A DNA stretch of 64,000 nucleotides. Origin: Mariniblastus fucicola (GTDB taxonomy: Bacteria; Planctomycetota; Planctomycetia; Pirellulales; Pirellulaceae). The position numbers were made by a program, and so were the translations under genes. The stretch's first letter is position 1; each line of letters begins with the position of its first letter. Below are positions 17,938 to 29,354 of the stretch, piece by piece. The notes below the pieces were generated by a model. The model made no database searches, was not told where the DNA came from, and saw only the letters and a program-made list of their open reading frames with translations. The stretch spans positions 3,596,001 through 3,660,000 of the forward strand of contig NZ_CP042912.1 of NCBI RefSeq assembly GCF_008087665.1. Reading direction: 5' to 3'.

Positions 17938-19823
17938 TCGGCGAACAGTTGTTAACGTTGGCCCATGAGAGCCTTGGGCAGACCCCGAAGCGAATTTTGG
18001 TCACCGGAGCGACGGGTTTTGTCGGATCGCGAGTCGCCCAAGTGCTTGTCGAGGCCGGACATGACGTCACGATCACCGGTCGCAGCAAGTATCGGATCAG
18101 AAGCGGCGGAAAATGGCGGAAAGCCGACCTGACGTCGAAAGAGGAAGTCTTCGAAATTTGCGAAGGCCAGCAAATCGTCATCCACAGCGGAGCCTTGACG
18201 TCGCCTTGGGGCTCGCTGGAAACGCATCGCCGTGTAAACGTCGCGGGAACGCAAAACGTGCTGGACGCGTGTCGCAAGTTCGACGTTGATCGATTGGTGC
18301 ACGTCTCGTCGACCGCGATCTTTTTTCAGTTTCGCGACCGGGATCGCGTGACCGATCGGACGGAATTTCCGCGAGAATTTTGCTGTCCTTACGCACAATC
18401 CAAAGCGGAATCCGAAAAATTGGTGTCAGACGCGATGGCGGCAGGGCTGAATGCCTATATTGTCCGCGCCAGAGCTGTTTTTGGACCCGGCGACAACGCG
18501 TTGCTGCCCCGTCTGATCGCGGCGTCGAAAGCCGGGCGACTTCGGCAGATCGGAAACGGCGAAAACCTTTGCGATCTGACCTACATCGACAACCTTGTCG
18601 CCGGGCTGATCCTCGCGGCGCGACCGACTGCTCCCAACGGAGTCTGCACGATCACCAACGAAGATCCGGTTCGACTTTGGGACGTCCTGAAAAATGTTCT
18701 GCTGGAGACAACCGGAAAATTTCCGACGAAGAAAGTCCCATATTGGTTGGCGTTGCGGGCCGCCCATTGGGCTGAGTTAAAGCACAGAGTTCTGCGGACG
18801 CCAGGAGAACCGCCGATCACGAGATACGGAGTCGGTTTGCTGGCCAAACAGCAGACTTTCGTTTCCGAAGCCGCAAAACGCGACCTCAGATATCAGCCGC
18901 TGGTTCCGCTCAAAGAAGGAATCCGCCGGACCGTCTCGGATTTGCGACGGCGCCACGAAAGCCCGGACGCGAATCAAGCCTCGGTTGAGGTCAGCTTTTT
19001 TTCAACGGGCTATGTCGAATTCAAACGCAACATCGCAGAACGCGGCGCGAGCGGGGATCTAACGCGGTTTCATGCAACCGTGGCGTTAATCAAACATCCG
19101 ATTCACGGGCTGACGCTGTTTGATACCGGCTACAGCAAGGATTTTTTCGAGGCGACGGCCCGGATGCCGTATCGGCTTTATCGCATGGCGACCAAAGTCG
19201 TGACTCACGAGCAGTGGTCGATCGAAAACTGGCTGAAGAGGGCCGGAATCGAGCCCGATGACATCCGTCGAATCATCATCTCTCATTTCCACGCCGATCA
19301 TATCGGGGCGTTGAGGCGATTTCCCAACGCCGAGCTAATCGCATCGCAGAAAGCCTGGCAGTTCGCGAAAATTCGCAAAGGTTTCGGAGCGGTCAAACGC
19401 GGCATCCTGCCAGATCTCATTCCGCCGGATTGCGATCAACGGCTGCATACGATCAACGAAATGCATGATCCTGGCTTGGGTCCGATTGCGAAATGCAAAG
19501 ACCTGTTTAACGACGGCAGCGTGCGGCTGTTCGATCTCGACGGGCACGCCGACGGACAAATGGGGGCTCTGTTGAATCTGGATGGCTCCCAATGTTTCCT
19601 GTTGGCTGACACGTTTTGGTCGCGAACGGAAATCCAGGCCCGACGTGCGCCGACGTTTGCGTATCGGATGATTGCCGACAACTACAAAGCAGCATTGGCT
19701 TCGCGAAAATCGATCTTTGAGATCCATGAGACAGACCCCGAAATCGAATTTGTGTGTGCTCACTGTCCCGAGTTCGCTCGCGAGCAGCGTTTCGATGCCT
19801 TGCTGGAGCAGGTTCGCGAGTGA
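17931..19823 (+). CDS. fusion of NAD(P)-dependent epimerase/SDR and metallo-beta-lactamase-fold hydrolase
   Basis: 630 residues. Residues about 19-335 are an extended SDR: RILVTGATGFVGSRVAQVL binds the dinucleotide, and Tyr154/Lys158 in CPYAQSKAESEKL are the catalytic pair, similar to 3-beta-hydroxysteroid dehydrogenase/OleD proteins. Residues about 350-628 are a metallo-beta-lactamase fold: the Zn motif HFHADH starts at about His452 (IIISHFHADHIGALRRF), with further ligands near His539 (DLDGHADGQMG) and in the C-terminal CAHCPE. The second half is closest in look to N-acyl-homoserine-lactonase-type lactone hydrolases. It starts within the end of the condensing-enzyme gene, so the two are co-translated. 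I do not know this domain combination from a described pathway. No frameshift separates the halves. Confidence 0.87.
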   Translation: MVVGEQLLTLAHESLGQTPKRILVTGATGFVGSRVAQVLVEAGHDVTITGRSKYRIRSGGKWRKADLTSKEEVFEICEGQQIVIHSGALTSPWGSLETHRRVNVAGTQNVLDACRKFDVDRLVHVSSTAIFFQFRDRDRVTDRTEFPREFCCPYAQSKAESEKLVSDAMAAGLNAYIVRARAVFGPGDNALLPRLIAASKAGRLRQIGNGENLCDLTYIDNLVAGLILAARPTAPNGVCTITNEDPVRLWDVLKNVLLETTGKFPTKKVPYWLALRAAHWAELKHRVLRTPGEPPITRYGVGLLAKQQTFVSEAAKRDLRYQPLVPLKEGIRRTVSDLRRRHESPDANQASVEVSFFSTGYVEFKRNIAERGASGDLTRFHATVALIKHPIHGLTLFDTGYSKDFFEATARMPYRLYRMATKVVTHEQWSIENWLKRAGIEPDDIRRIIISHFHADHIGALRRFPNAELIASQKAWQFAKIRKGFGAVKRGILPDLIPPDCDQRLHTINEMHDPGLGPIAKCKDLFNDGSVRLFDLDGHADGQMGALLNLDGSQCFLLADTFWSRTEIQARRAPTFAYRMIADNYKAALASRKSIFEIHETDPEIEFVCAHCPEFAREQRFDALLEQVRE

Positions 19824-19855
19824 AAGTCTTGCCGTCTGGCGATCCGCACGCTGGC

Positions 19856-20947
19856 TCAATCCTCGGAAATAAATCCGGCGCGAAATGAGTACAGGCATGT
19901 GTGGTCGATCTCGGCAAGTTCCTCTTCCAACCGTTTGTTGCTGCGAATTCTGCGATGGAAGGCTCCGAAGCTTTCCTGCTGATCCAATTTCACCAGAAAG
20001 AATCTTTCGCAGAATCTGGCTTTGGGCGCCGCTGATCGAAGCACGGACTCCCAGATTCGCGCGTAGGTTTCTGGCGGAGCATACGACGAGAAATCCGACA
20101 ACGAGAACGCATCAAATTTTTCCAACGATCGGTTCAAAAATTCGTCGATCGGCATCGAAACGATTTCGACTCGGTCGGCAAATCGCTTGAGCTGCTCAAA
20201 ATTTTCTTCTCGCAAGTGCAGCGGCAGAACGCACTGGCCCGTGTATCGCCCGCGGAACAGCAAATTGGCATAAGGATTTTCGCGAATCAGAGAATGGAAA
20301 GCCATTTTCTCAATGCAGGAACTCAAATAGCCGCCGACATCGAAATCTTTGGGAATCAATTTGGCTCCGGGCTCGCGGATGACTCTGGTCCACAGAAAAC
20401 GATTGGACAACAAACGAAGGAATCGCTTCAGGAAGGGGCCCGACCAATGTTGAAGCCAAAATTCTTTCTGCGATTCCAAATCTTTTGCGTTCCACAGCCC
20501 GTCGATTTTTCGTTGCCGCAGAAAAGTGGTCTTCGACATGTATCGCAGCAACTTTTCCCAGGTCCCGCAATAAAGCACACCACGCTCGATCGTTTTAACG
20601 TGCTTTCGCCACCAGATTTCGCTGTCATTCGGAAGCAGCGGCAGCAATTCTGGTAGTAGTCCAAGCCGCTGATTCGATTTGCGGACTCCAAGGAAGCCCA
20701 GGAAATCCGCATAGTCCAGCGTTTTGTAGGCCGCCAGTTTGAGGGCCAACAGGTGATTTTGAGTCGGATTGAAATCAACGCTGACGATCTTTTTCGGAGC
20801 CGCCGTCAAAAGATCCAGCGTGCGAGCCCCACTTCCGGTGATACAAACCACGCGATCCGCGCTCGACAAACTGAGCACCCGCAACTCGGCTTCGCTGTCT
20901 TCGTTGCTGGAAGAGTAGTTGATTTGATTAAAAAATTGGCGGGTCAT
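19856..20947 (-). CDS. DUF3419 family, BtaA-like SAM-dependent transferase
   Basis: 363 residues from the ATG at 20947 (MTRQFFNQINYSSSNEDSEAE). A longer frame to 21043 would overlap the divergent Rieske gene. The SAM-binding core is ADRVVCITGSGARTLDLL, then IVSVDFNPTQNHLLALKLAA and LDYADFLGFLG, the characteristic start of DUF3419. Founding members (BtaA) transfer a 3-amino-3-carboxypropyl group from SAM to diacylglycerol in betaine-lipid synthesis; no btaB-like methyltransferase is seen here. LSDFSSYAPPETYARIWESVLR is the conserved C-terminal region. It converges on the SDR-MBL fusion. With its neighbours it suggests a modified lipid product, but the real acceptor is unknown. Confidence 0.82.
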   Translation of the reverse strand: MTRQFFNQINYSSSNEDSEAELRVLSLSSADRVVCITGSGARTLDLLTAAPKKIVSVDFNPTQNHLLALKLAAYKTLDYADFLGFLGVRKSNQRLGLLPELLPLLPNDSEIWWRKHVKTIERGVLYCGTWEKLLRYMSKTTFLRQRKIDGLWNAKDLESQKEFWLQHWSGPFLKRFLRLLSNRFLWTRVIREPGAKLIPKDFDVGGYLSSCIEKMAFHSLIRENPYANLLFRGRYTGQCVLPLHLREENFEQLKRFADRVEIVSMPIDEFLNRSLEKFDAFSLSDFSSYAPPETYARIWESVLRSAAPKARFCERFFLVKLDQQESFGAFHRRIRSNKRLEEELAEIDHTCLYSFRAGFISED

Positions 20948-21023
20948 CTGATGCTCGCATCCGTGTATCCTTGACGACTCAGCATGGCAGAATTGGAACG
21001 GCGGCACACCTGTTAGAGCTAAA

Positions 21024-22064
21024 GTGTTTTCATCAATCGGCAACTTATCACAGCACTGGCACGTGGTCGCGACCGCGTCTGAAATTGGGACCGGTCGCTC
21101 GTTGAAGCGAAAAATCTACGGTCAACCGCTGCTGATTTGGCGGGACGAAAGCCGGAAACTTCATGTGCTTTTGGATTGCTGTGCCCACAAGCGAGCTCCG
21201 CTCGAAGTCAAAGATTTTCACCAGAATCAAATCGTCTGCCCCTATCACGGCTGGGAATATGACGCCGAAGGAGCCCTGACGAAAGTTCCCAGCTCGCCCG
21301 ATGCCTGCGATAAGCTGAAATGCTCGCTCCCGTCGTTCCCTGTTGTTGAGTCCGCTGGATTTGTCTGGGTTTACCTCGGTGATGGGACGCCCGAAAACGA
21401 AATACCGGACATCGAAGAGTTTATCGGAAGCGGCTGGGGCTCGAAATTCAAAACGATGAGCTTTGAGACGACGGAAGAGCTGTTGATTGACAACTTCATG
21501 GATCCGACGCATACGGCGCTGGTGCACGACGGATTGATACGGAGCAGCCAAAATTCCACATGGCATGAGATGTCGATCACGACGCATTCGCACGGAGTCC
21601 GAGTCGACTATGCGGAACAGGAAGAATCGGTTGGCATTGGACTGAGGATGCTGTTCGGCCGGTCGATGAAAGTCCGACACGCGGACGAGTTTTTGATGCC
21701 GAATCTGGTCAAAGTCACTTACTGGTTCAACGGCGAACCACGGTTTCTGGCTCTGATTGCGTGCACACCACTGGAAGGGCTCGACGCCGCTCCAACAAGG
21801 GCTTTTGTGCAGCTGCGTTATCGATTTGGAGCCTTGAACTACGCCATCAAGCCGTTTCTCGGCGTGTTGGCCAACAAAGTGCTCAAGCAGGACTTCGAAA
21901 TCACCCGCGACCAATTTCGCAACATGCAGGATTGCCCGGAGCAAAAGGAGCACCTCGTGGCTGCCGACGCGGTTGCCGCAAGAGTCTCAGTCTTTCGACA
22001 GAACGCTGTGCAGAAGCTTGCCCCGCCGGATCAGAGCACGCAAACGCTGAGATTGCAGTTCTGA
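21024..22064 (+). CDS. Rieske non-heme iron oxygenase
   Basis: 346 residues, GTG start at 21024. The Rieske 2Fe-2S ligands are Cys53-x-His55 (CCAHKRAP) and Cys72-x-x-His75 (VCPYHGWEYD). The mononuclear iron site is DNFMDPTHTALVH, with His163, His168 and a nearby Asp. The layout matches the oxygenase subunits of the vanillate demethylase/pheophorbide oxygenase/KshA group, which hydroxylate or desaturate hydrophobic ring substrates. It would need a separate ferredoxin or reductase, not present here. It is transcribed divergently from the DUF3419 gene; the starts are 76 bases apart, so the two probably share a control region. Confidence 0.9.
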   Translation: MFSSIGNLSQHWHVVATASEIGTGRSLKRKIYGQPLLIWRDESRKLHVLLDCCAHKRAPLEVKDFHQNQIVCPYHGWEYDAEGALTKVPSSPDACDKLKCSLPSFPVVESAGFVWVYLGDGTPENEIPDIEEFIGSGWGSKFKTMSFETTEELLIDNFMDPTHTALVHDGLIRSSQNSTWHEMSITTHSHGVRVDYAEQEESVGIGLRMLFGRSMKVRHADEFLMPNLVKVTYWFNGEPRFLALIACTPLEGLDAAPTRAFVQLRYRFGALNYAIKPFLGVLANKVLKQDFEITRDQFRNMQDCPEQKEHLVAADAVAARVSVFRQNAVQKLAPPDQSTQTLRLQF

Positions 22065-22073
22065 AACCGCGAA

Positions 22074-22106
22074 CGAAAAAAAGACGCCGCGAAATTCGCA
22101 GGCGTC
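22074..22106 (-). terminator. rho-independent terminator after the PDZ gene
   Basis: Read on the minus strand, GACGCC...GGCGTC forms a hairpin followed directly by a run of T (AAAAAAA at 22076-22082 on the plus strand). It lies about 60 bases beyond the stop of the PDZ gene. Confidence 0.7.
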
Positions 22107-22167
22107 AGTTCGTTTCTCATCTTATGTGTCGCTGTCTCTGATGACGCGGTGGCGTCTTCGCAACAGA

Positions 22168-22764
22168 CTACCCGCCAGCCGACATCGCAGCAGCTGCAGG
22201 TGCTCCGCCGCCACCGCCGCCGATTCGAGTTGGGTAAACGTTTACGACTACGTCATGACCGGTCCGGACGTTTCTCACCACCATCCGAGCCACCTTGGTT
22301 GGTGACGGAAGTGGAGAAACCATGACCGCCATCGCCGGAGCCCCTGGTCCTGCCGGACCGCCGATGCCAGAGTTCGCAACGTACTGGTTGATCATGCGAA
22401 CCGCGTCGAAGCTATTGTTTGCGAACTTGAATCCCCGTCCGTTGACGCGTCGAATTTCATCGCCAAACTCAAGTCCAGCCCGCTGAGCTGGGCTACCTGG
22501 AGTCACGTCGACGACTCGCAAGGAGGTGCGTCCCCAACCGTCTCGCTTCAGCACCACTCGCATCCCAAAGTAGAACTGATTCTGCTGCATCGGCGGCTGA
22601 ACGTAAGGCAGAACTCGCGGCTGAACAAACGCCTGAGCTTGCCCGCCCTCGACTTGGACGGCTGGCTGTTGAACCGTCATTTGCTGGGCGAAACCAGCTG
22701 AAGAAAGGACACAAGTAACAACGATTGCCGAGATCAGGTTTTTGATTTGAGTCTTCATTTTCAT
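22168..22764 (-). CDS. secreted PDZ-domain protein
   Basis: 198 residues. A signal peptide (about 1-27, ending SSAGFAQ) is followed by a Gln/Pro/Val-rich linker. A PDZ domain occupies about residues 65-175: the carboxylate-binding region FGMRVVLKRD, then VVDVTPGSPAQRAGLEFGDEIRRVNGRGF, the typical PDZ core. The C-terminus is glycine/alanine-rich. There is no protease domain, so it is probably a stand-alone periplasmic peptide-binding module. AAGGGAATG precedes the start region on the minus strand. Confidence 0.85.
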   Translation of the reverse strand: MKMKTQIKNLISAIVVTCVLSSAGFAQQMTVQQPAVQVEGGQAQAFVQPRVLPYVQPPMQQNQFYFGMRVVLKRDGWGRTSLRVVDVTPGSPAQRAGLEFGDEIRRVNGRGFKFANNSFDAVRMINQYVANSGIGGPAGPGAPAMAVMVSPLPSPTKVARMVVRNVRTGHDVVVNVYPTRIGGGGGGAPAAAAMSAGG

Positions 22765-23620
22765 TCCCTTTACTTTTGAAATTCGCAGCCACCATTGGCC
22801 GTTCTGATGACAATCCGATAGTTCAAGACCCGTGCCAAACGCGAAACACAGCGGCTTCGCAAACCGAAAAAGACTGGCAACACGCGGTAAAACGCGACTC
22901 AGAGAAACAAATCAAAACCATTCACCAAGGGTGCTTTCTACTCGAAGCCACGAATTGAAAGGCGCCCACAAAGCGACACAGCGCGATCAATTCGATGACA
23001 TCTTCCGCCCGTATCACACCCACAACCCCTGCCTCGAAACGAAACCAGAAGCGGCATTGCATTTTGACGTTGCGGAAAAGGGCCTGACCAAACGCTGCAA
23101 CAAACGAATCTCCTTTTTACGACCAGAGCAAACACTTCGGGCACCGAACTCAAGAACATGCGGAACGTGACGGCTTCAAAAAGAAAATGGGGACGCTACT
23201 TCGGAAAAACAGAAGAGGTTTTGTAGGCTTGGAATCGAATCGGCCATCATTCGGCAACTGCAATCGAGTGGCATCTCCCACCTCACAAGCAAGTCCATCA
23301 TGGCAATTTTGCCGTCCCACAACGTGAAACGTGATCTCATCGAGAAGAAAACTTAAACATCGCCATTCGTACTGCCTCAATATGGACTCGGAAAACACCG
23401 CATCAAAATTGCAAGGACTCAACAAAGACCAACTCTCTTCAGAAAATCTTCAGAAATAACTGATTAGCCCTTGAGAGGTTTCCGATGATTCGTATACTTC
23501 TGCTCCACCGCTGAGAAGCGAAGCATGGAAGATGCAAAAGGGTGTTGCTGGTTGGCCAAGTTAGACCAATCAAACGCACTGCCCAAATTTTTGCCTTTCT
23601 TTTGAAATCGGGTTTACTTA
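22765..23620. other. long non-coding stretch before the rRNA operon
   Basis: About 850 bases with no convincing gene. Small open frames at 22776-23170 on both strands lack any recognisable feature. The left end should contain the PDZ gene promoter. No 16S rRNA or tRNA is seen. Confidence 0.5.
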
Positions 23621-23623
23621 CGG

Positions 23624-23651
23624 TTGACACCAACCGAAAAAGTCATAGAAT
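23624..23651 (+). promoter_or_regulatory. sigma-70-type promoter of the 23S-5S operon
   Basis: TTGACA (23624-23629), a 16-base spacer, then TAGAAT (23646-23651). This is the best consensus match upstream of the 23S gene and would give a leader of about 490 bases. A search for conserved rRNA promoters in relatives would test it. Confidence 0.6.
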
Positions 23652-23822
23652 CCCGGACCCACACAGGGAAGCATCCTTGATGGGGACTACCTTTGAGTTG
23701 AAATTGCTCTATCCGTTTGCCGACGAGTCGGAAACAGATTGAGAGCAATTCTTCAGCTCAAAGGCACTCTCCAGCAGAAATGCAACACGAGAGTTGGTCA
23801 TCGTATATCGATGGCTCGTAGT

Positions 23823-23864
23823 GGTTCATTCACTTGAACCATTGCAATTGATCTTTGACAATTT
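23823..23864 (+). promoter_or_regulatory. boxB/boxA-like rRNA antitermination signal
   Basis: The hairpin GGTTCA-TTCACT-TGAACC (23823-23840) resembles a boxB stem-loop. GATCTTTGACAATTTG follows closely (about 23850-23865) and strongly resembles the bacterial rrn boxA (TGCTCTTTAACA). This order in the transcribed leader of an rRNA operon indicates Nus-factor-dependent antitermination. Confidence 0.6.
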
Positions 23865-24151
23865 GTTTGTGAAGTAGATGGCATCTATATGATGACTCAT
23901 CAACGTTGAGGCTTCGGCTTCTTCGGAAATGTGTCACCATAAAAACCACTCTTGAGTAGCGCTGCCGAAGGTAATCGAGCAATCGAAAACCTGAAGCACG
24001 TGTCGAAAGATTGAATTAAGAAGAATATCGTTATATGTGGTTTGAACACAGTGTGAAATGTTCCTTGAACGTTTTGCATTATAGCTATAAATAGTCGGTT
24101 CTCTTCAGGCTTGTTAACCTTCGGGTTGGTGACTTGGAAAGAATTGGATAT

Positions 24152-27548
<3,397 letters not shown>

Positions 27549-27749
27549 ATATCCATTTCTCTCAGTTCAATCTGAGAAAGACACGATAATGTGCTGCTCA
27601 AGTCGCCAGATTTTTTCTGGCAAGGGTAATGCGACGCAAGTCGTGACGCATCATTTGCCGTCTACAACACAAACAAACAAATTGACAAGCTGGACTCCCG
27701 TCCAGTTACGGATCAAGGTCACGCCGGGTGAATAAGTCGGCGTGATCTC

Positions 27750-27858
<109 letters not shown>

Positions 27859-27866
27859 TTATTTAT

Positions 27867-27904
27867 AAAAGCCCGTCTCGTGAGAACGAGACGGGCTTTT
27901 TTTG
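27867..27904 (+). terminator. terminator of the rRNA operon
   Basis: Stem AAAAGCCCGTCTCGT / ACGAGACGGGCTTTT with loop GAGA, ending in a run of seven T. It lies immediately after 5S, a textbook intrinsic terminator. Confidence 0.95.
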
Positions 27905-28347
27905 TATTGTATGTAGACTTATGTAATGAACGCGACCTATTGCCTTGATCTTCCCGTGAACTGCAAACCGCTGGATAGCGATGGCATACCCGCCCGATTG
28001 GTTTGAGGATAACTTAAGGCCTGAGTAAACATGGTGCAGCCGTTGATGCTCTGATTTTGAGCGGTAACAACTGTGCTACTCTGCGAGCCATAGATCAACT
28101 TTTCAAGCGCGAGTGGTCGGCCGGTCTTAGAATTCAGAATAGGATTTGAAATCTACCCACCGCGTGTCAGCGTGCTTCGAAGTTGACGGAAGGGTGTTAC
28201 TTCGGGCGATTGCCGACCAAGTTGATTCGCGTAGCCCGCCCAAATATCAGACCAATGAAGGGTTCAACTCGCACAAAGATCTCCCCTGACAACACCGTGC
28301 AGTTGATTTCCTCAATGAAGACACCTCCTGGATCATTTCCCCGTGAC
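27905..28347. other. intergenic region between the rRNA operon and the IS remnant
   Basis: About 440 bases without a supported gene. An open frame at 28183-28395 runs into the IS end and shows no features. The stretch may be debris of earlier insertions. Confidence 0.45.
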
Positions 28348-29252
28348 TGTGGCCTGCTCCCCAAAGTTGTTCCATGTGAAATGAGAGTCTGCTGAGCCTA
28401 ATTGGCAAGGAGACTTTTTTGACGAAGAAGAGACGAAAACGGCATACGCCGGAGCAGATCGTGAAGAAGCTTCGGGATGCCGATGCGATGCTTAACAGCG
28501 GCAAGGAACTTGCTGCTGTTTTGCAGGCCTTTGAGATTAGCGAGGCGACTTATCAACGCTGGCGGAACCAGTACGGCGGCATGAAGGCCAGTGAGGCGAA
28601 GCGGCTGAAGGAACTTGAGGACGAAAACCGCAAGCTGAAAGAGATCGTTGCTGTTAACAGCTTGACATCAAGATGCTCAAACATCTTCAAGAGGGAAACT
28701 GGTAAGCCCTGAGCGGAGACGCGCCGCGGTGAACGAATTGCAAAGCACGTTCGCCGTTTCTCAGCGCAGGGCCTGTCGAGCGGTCGACCAACCGCGGCAA
28801 ACGCAACGCTACCAAGCGAAAGTTCGCGACGACGAACCAGCCTTGGTGGAAGACATCCTGAAACTCGTAGGTGAGTACCCTCGCTACGGATACCGTTTGA
28901 TCTGTGGCAAGCTTCGTCAGCTTGGCTGGACGATCAATCCGAAACGAGTGTATCGAATCTGGAAACAGGAAGGACTGAAAGTACCCGTGAAAAAGCGAAA
29001 GAAACGCCGCCTCGGCAACAAAAACAATTCGGCCCAACGGCATGCAGCGGAACACATCAATCACGTCTGGAGCTGGGATTTCATCTTCGACCGCACCGCT
29101 TCGGGTAAGCAACTCAAATGGCTGGTGATTATCGACGAGTTCACCCGCGAGAATCTTTGTCTGGAAATAGGCTACGGCTTCAAAAGTGAAGATGTGATTG
29201 ACTGCCTCGTCGCGCTCTCCGCTGAGCGTGGCAGACCCGGGGCCATCCGAAA
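28348..29252 (+). mobile_element. truncated IS3-family insertion sequence
   Basis: The left end begins TGTGGCCTGCTCCCCAAAGT, a plausible IS3-type terminal repeat starting with TG. OrfA-like and orfB-like reading frames follow. The conserved orfB sequence stops at about 29252, after GRPGAIR, where the catalytic core normally continues with a SDNGPEF-like block; the right end is lost. What follows is the 3' flank of the sulfatase gene. The element is therefore immobile. Confidence 0.8.
28419..28705 (+). pseudogene. IS3-family transposase OrfA, frameshifted
   Basis: Starts KKRRKRHTPEQIVKKLRDADAML and contains the helix-turn-helix region ISEATYQRWRNQYGGMK and the coiled-coil ELEDENRKLKEIVA. After that a one-base loss near 28655 shifts the frame. 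The expected end, QLDIKMLKHLQEGNW and a stop at 28703-28705, is read in a different frame from the start. As written the frame would run on to 28712 with unrelated residues. Confidence 0.8.
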
Positions 29253-29283
29253 TCCGTCCCTATCTCCCACTGATCACTGGTAA
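28729..29283 (+). pseudogene. IS3-family transposase OrfB (DDE integrase), 3'-truncated
   Basis: The reading frame is open from about 28699 (VSPERRRAAVNELQSTF...). It shows the HTH_21-like region YPRYGYRLICGKLRQLGWTINPKRVYRIW and the rve core: first Asp in VWSWDFIFDRT and second Asp in LVIIDEFTRENL. The third acidic residue of the DDE triad is missing because homology ends at GRPGAIR (about 29252). About 185 residues remain of a usual 270-280. Inactive. Confidence 0.82.
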
Positions 29284-29354
29284 AAAACAGCGTCGACCTC
29301 TACCCAAGGAACATGGGCCCCCGACAAATCGCACAATTGATACTTCGAGGCGAA

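Noticed and set aside
17931-17960. Frameshift creating the SDR-MBL fusion artificially
   Set aside because: Both domains are in one continuous frame with a normal linker; no shift is needed to join them.
22765-24100. A 16S rRNA gene upstream of 23S
   Set aside because: None of the universal 16S blocks occurs; the gap is too short for a 1.5-kb gene.
27549-27749. A tRNA in the 23S-5S spacer
   Set aside because: The spacer forms simple hairpins only; no T-loop GGTTCGAATCC-like block or cloverleaf was found.
28183-28395. Open frame between the rRNA operon and the IS
   Set aside because: It crosses the IS left end and has no family features.
28640-28712. Programmed frameshifting between IS3 orfA and orfB
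   Set aside because: The frame change occurs within orfA without an A6G-type slippery site, and the element is truncated, so decay explains it better.
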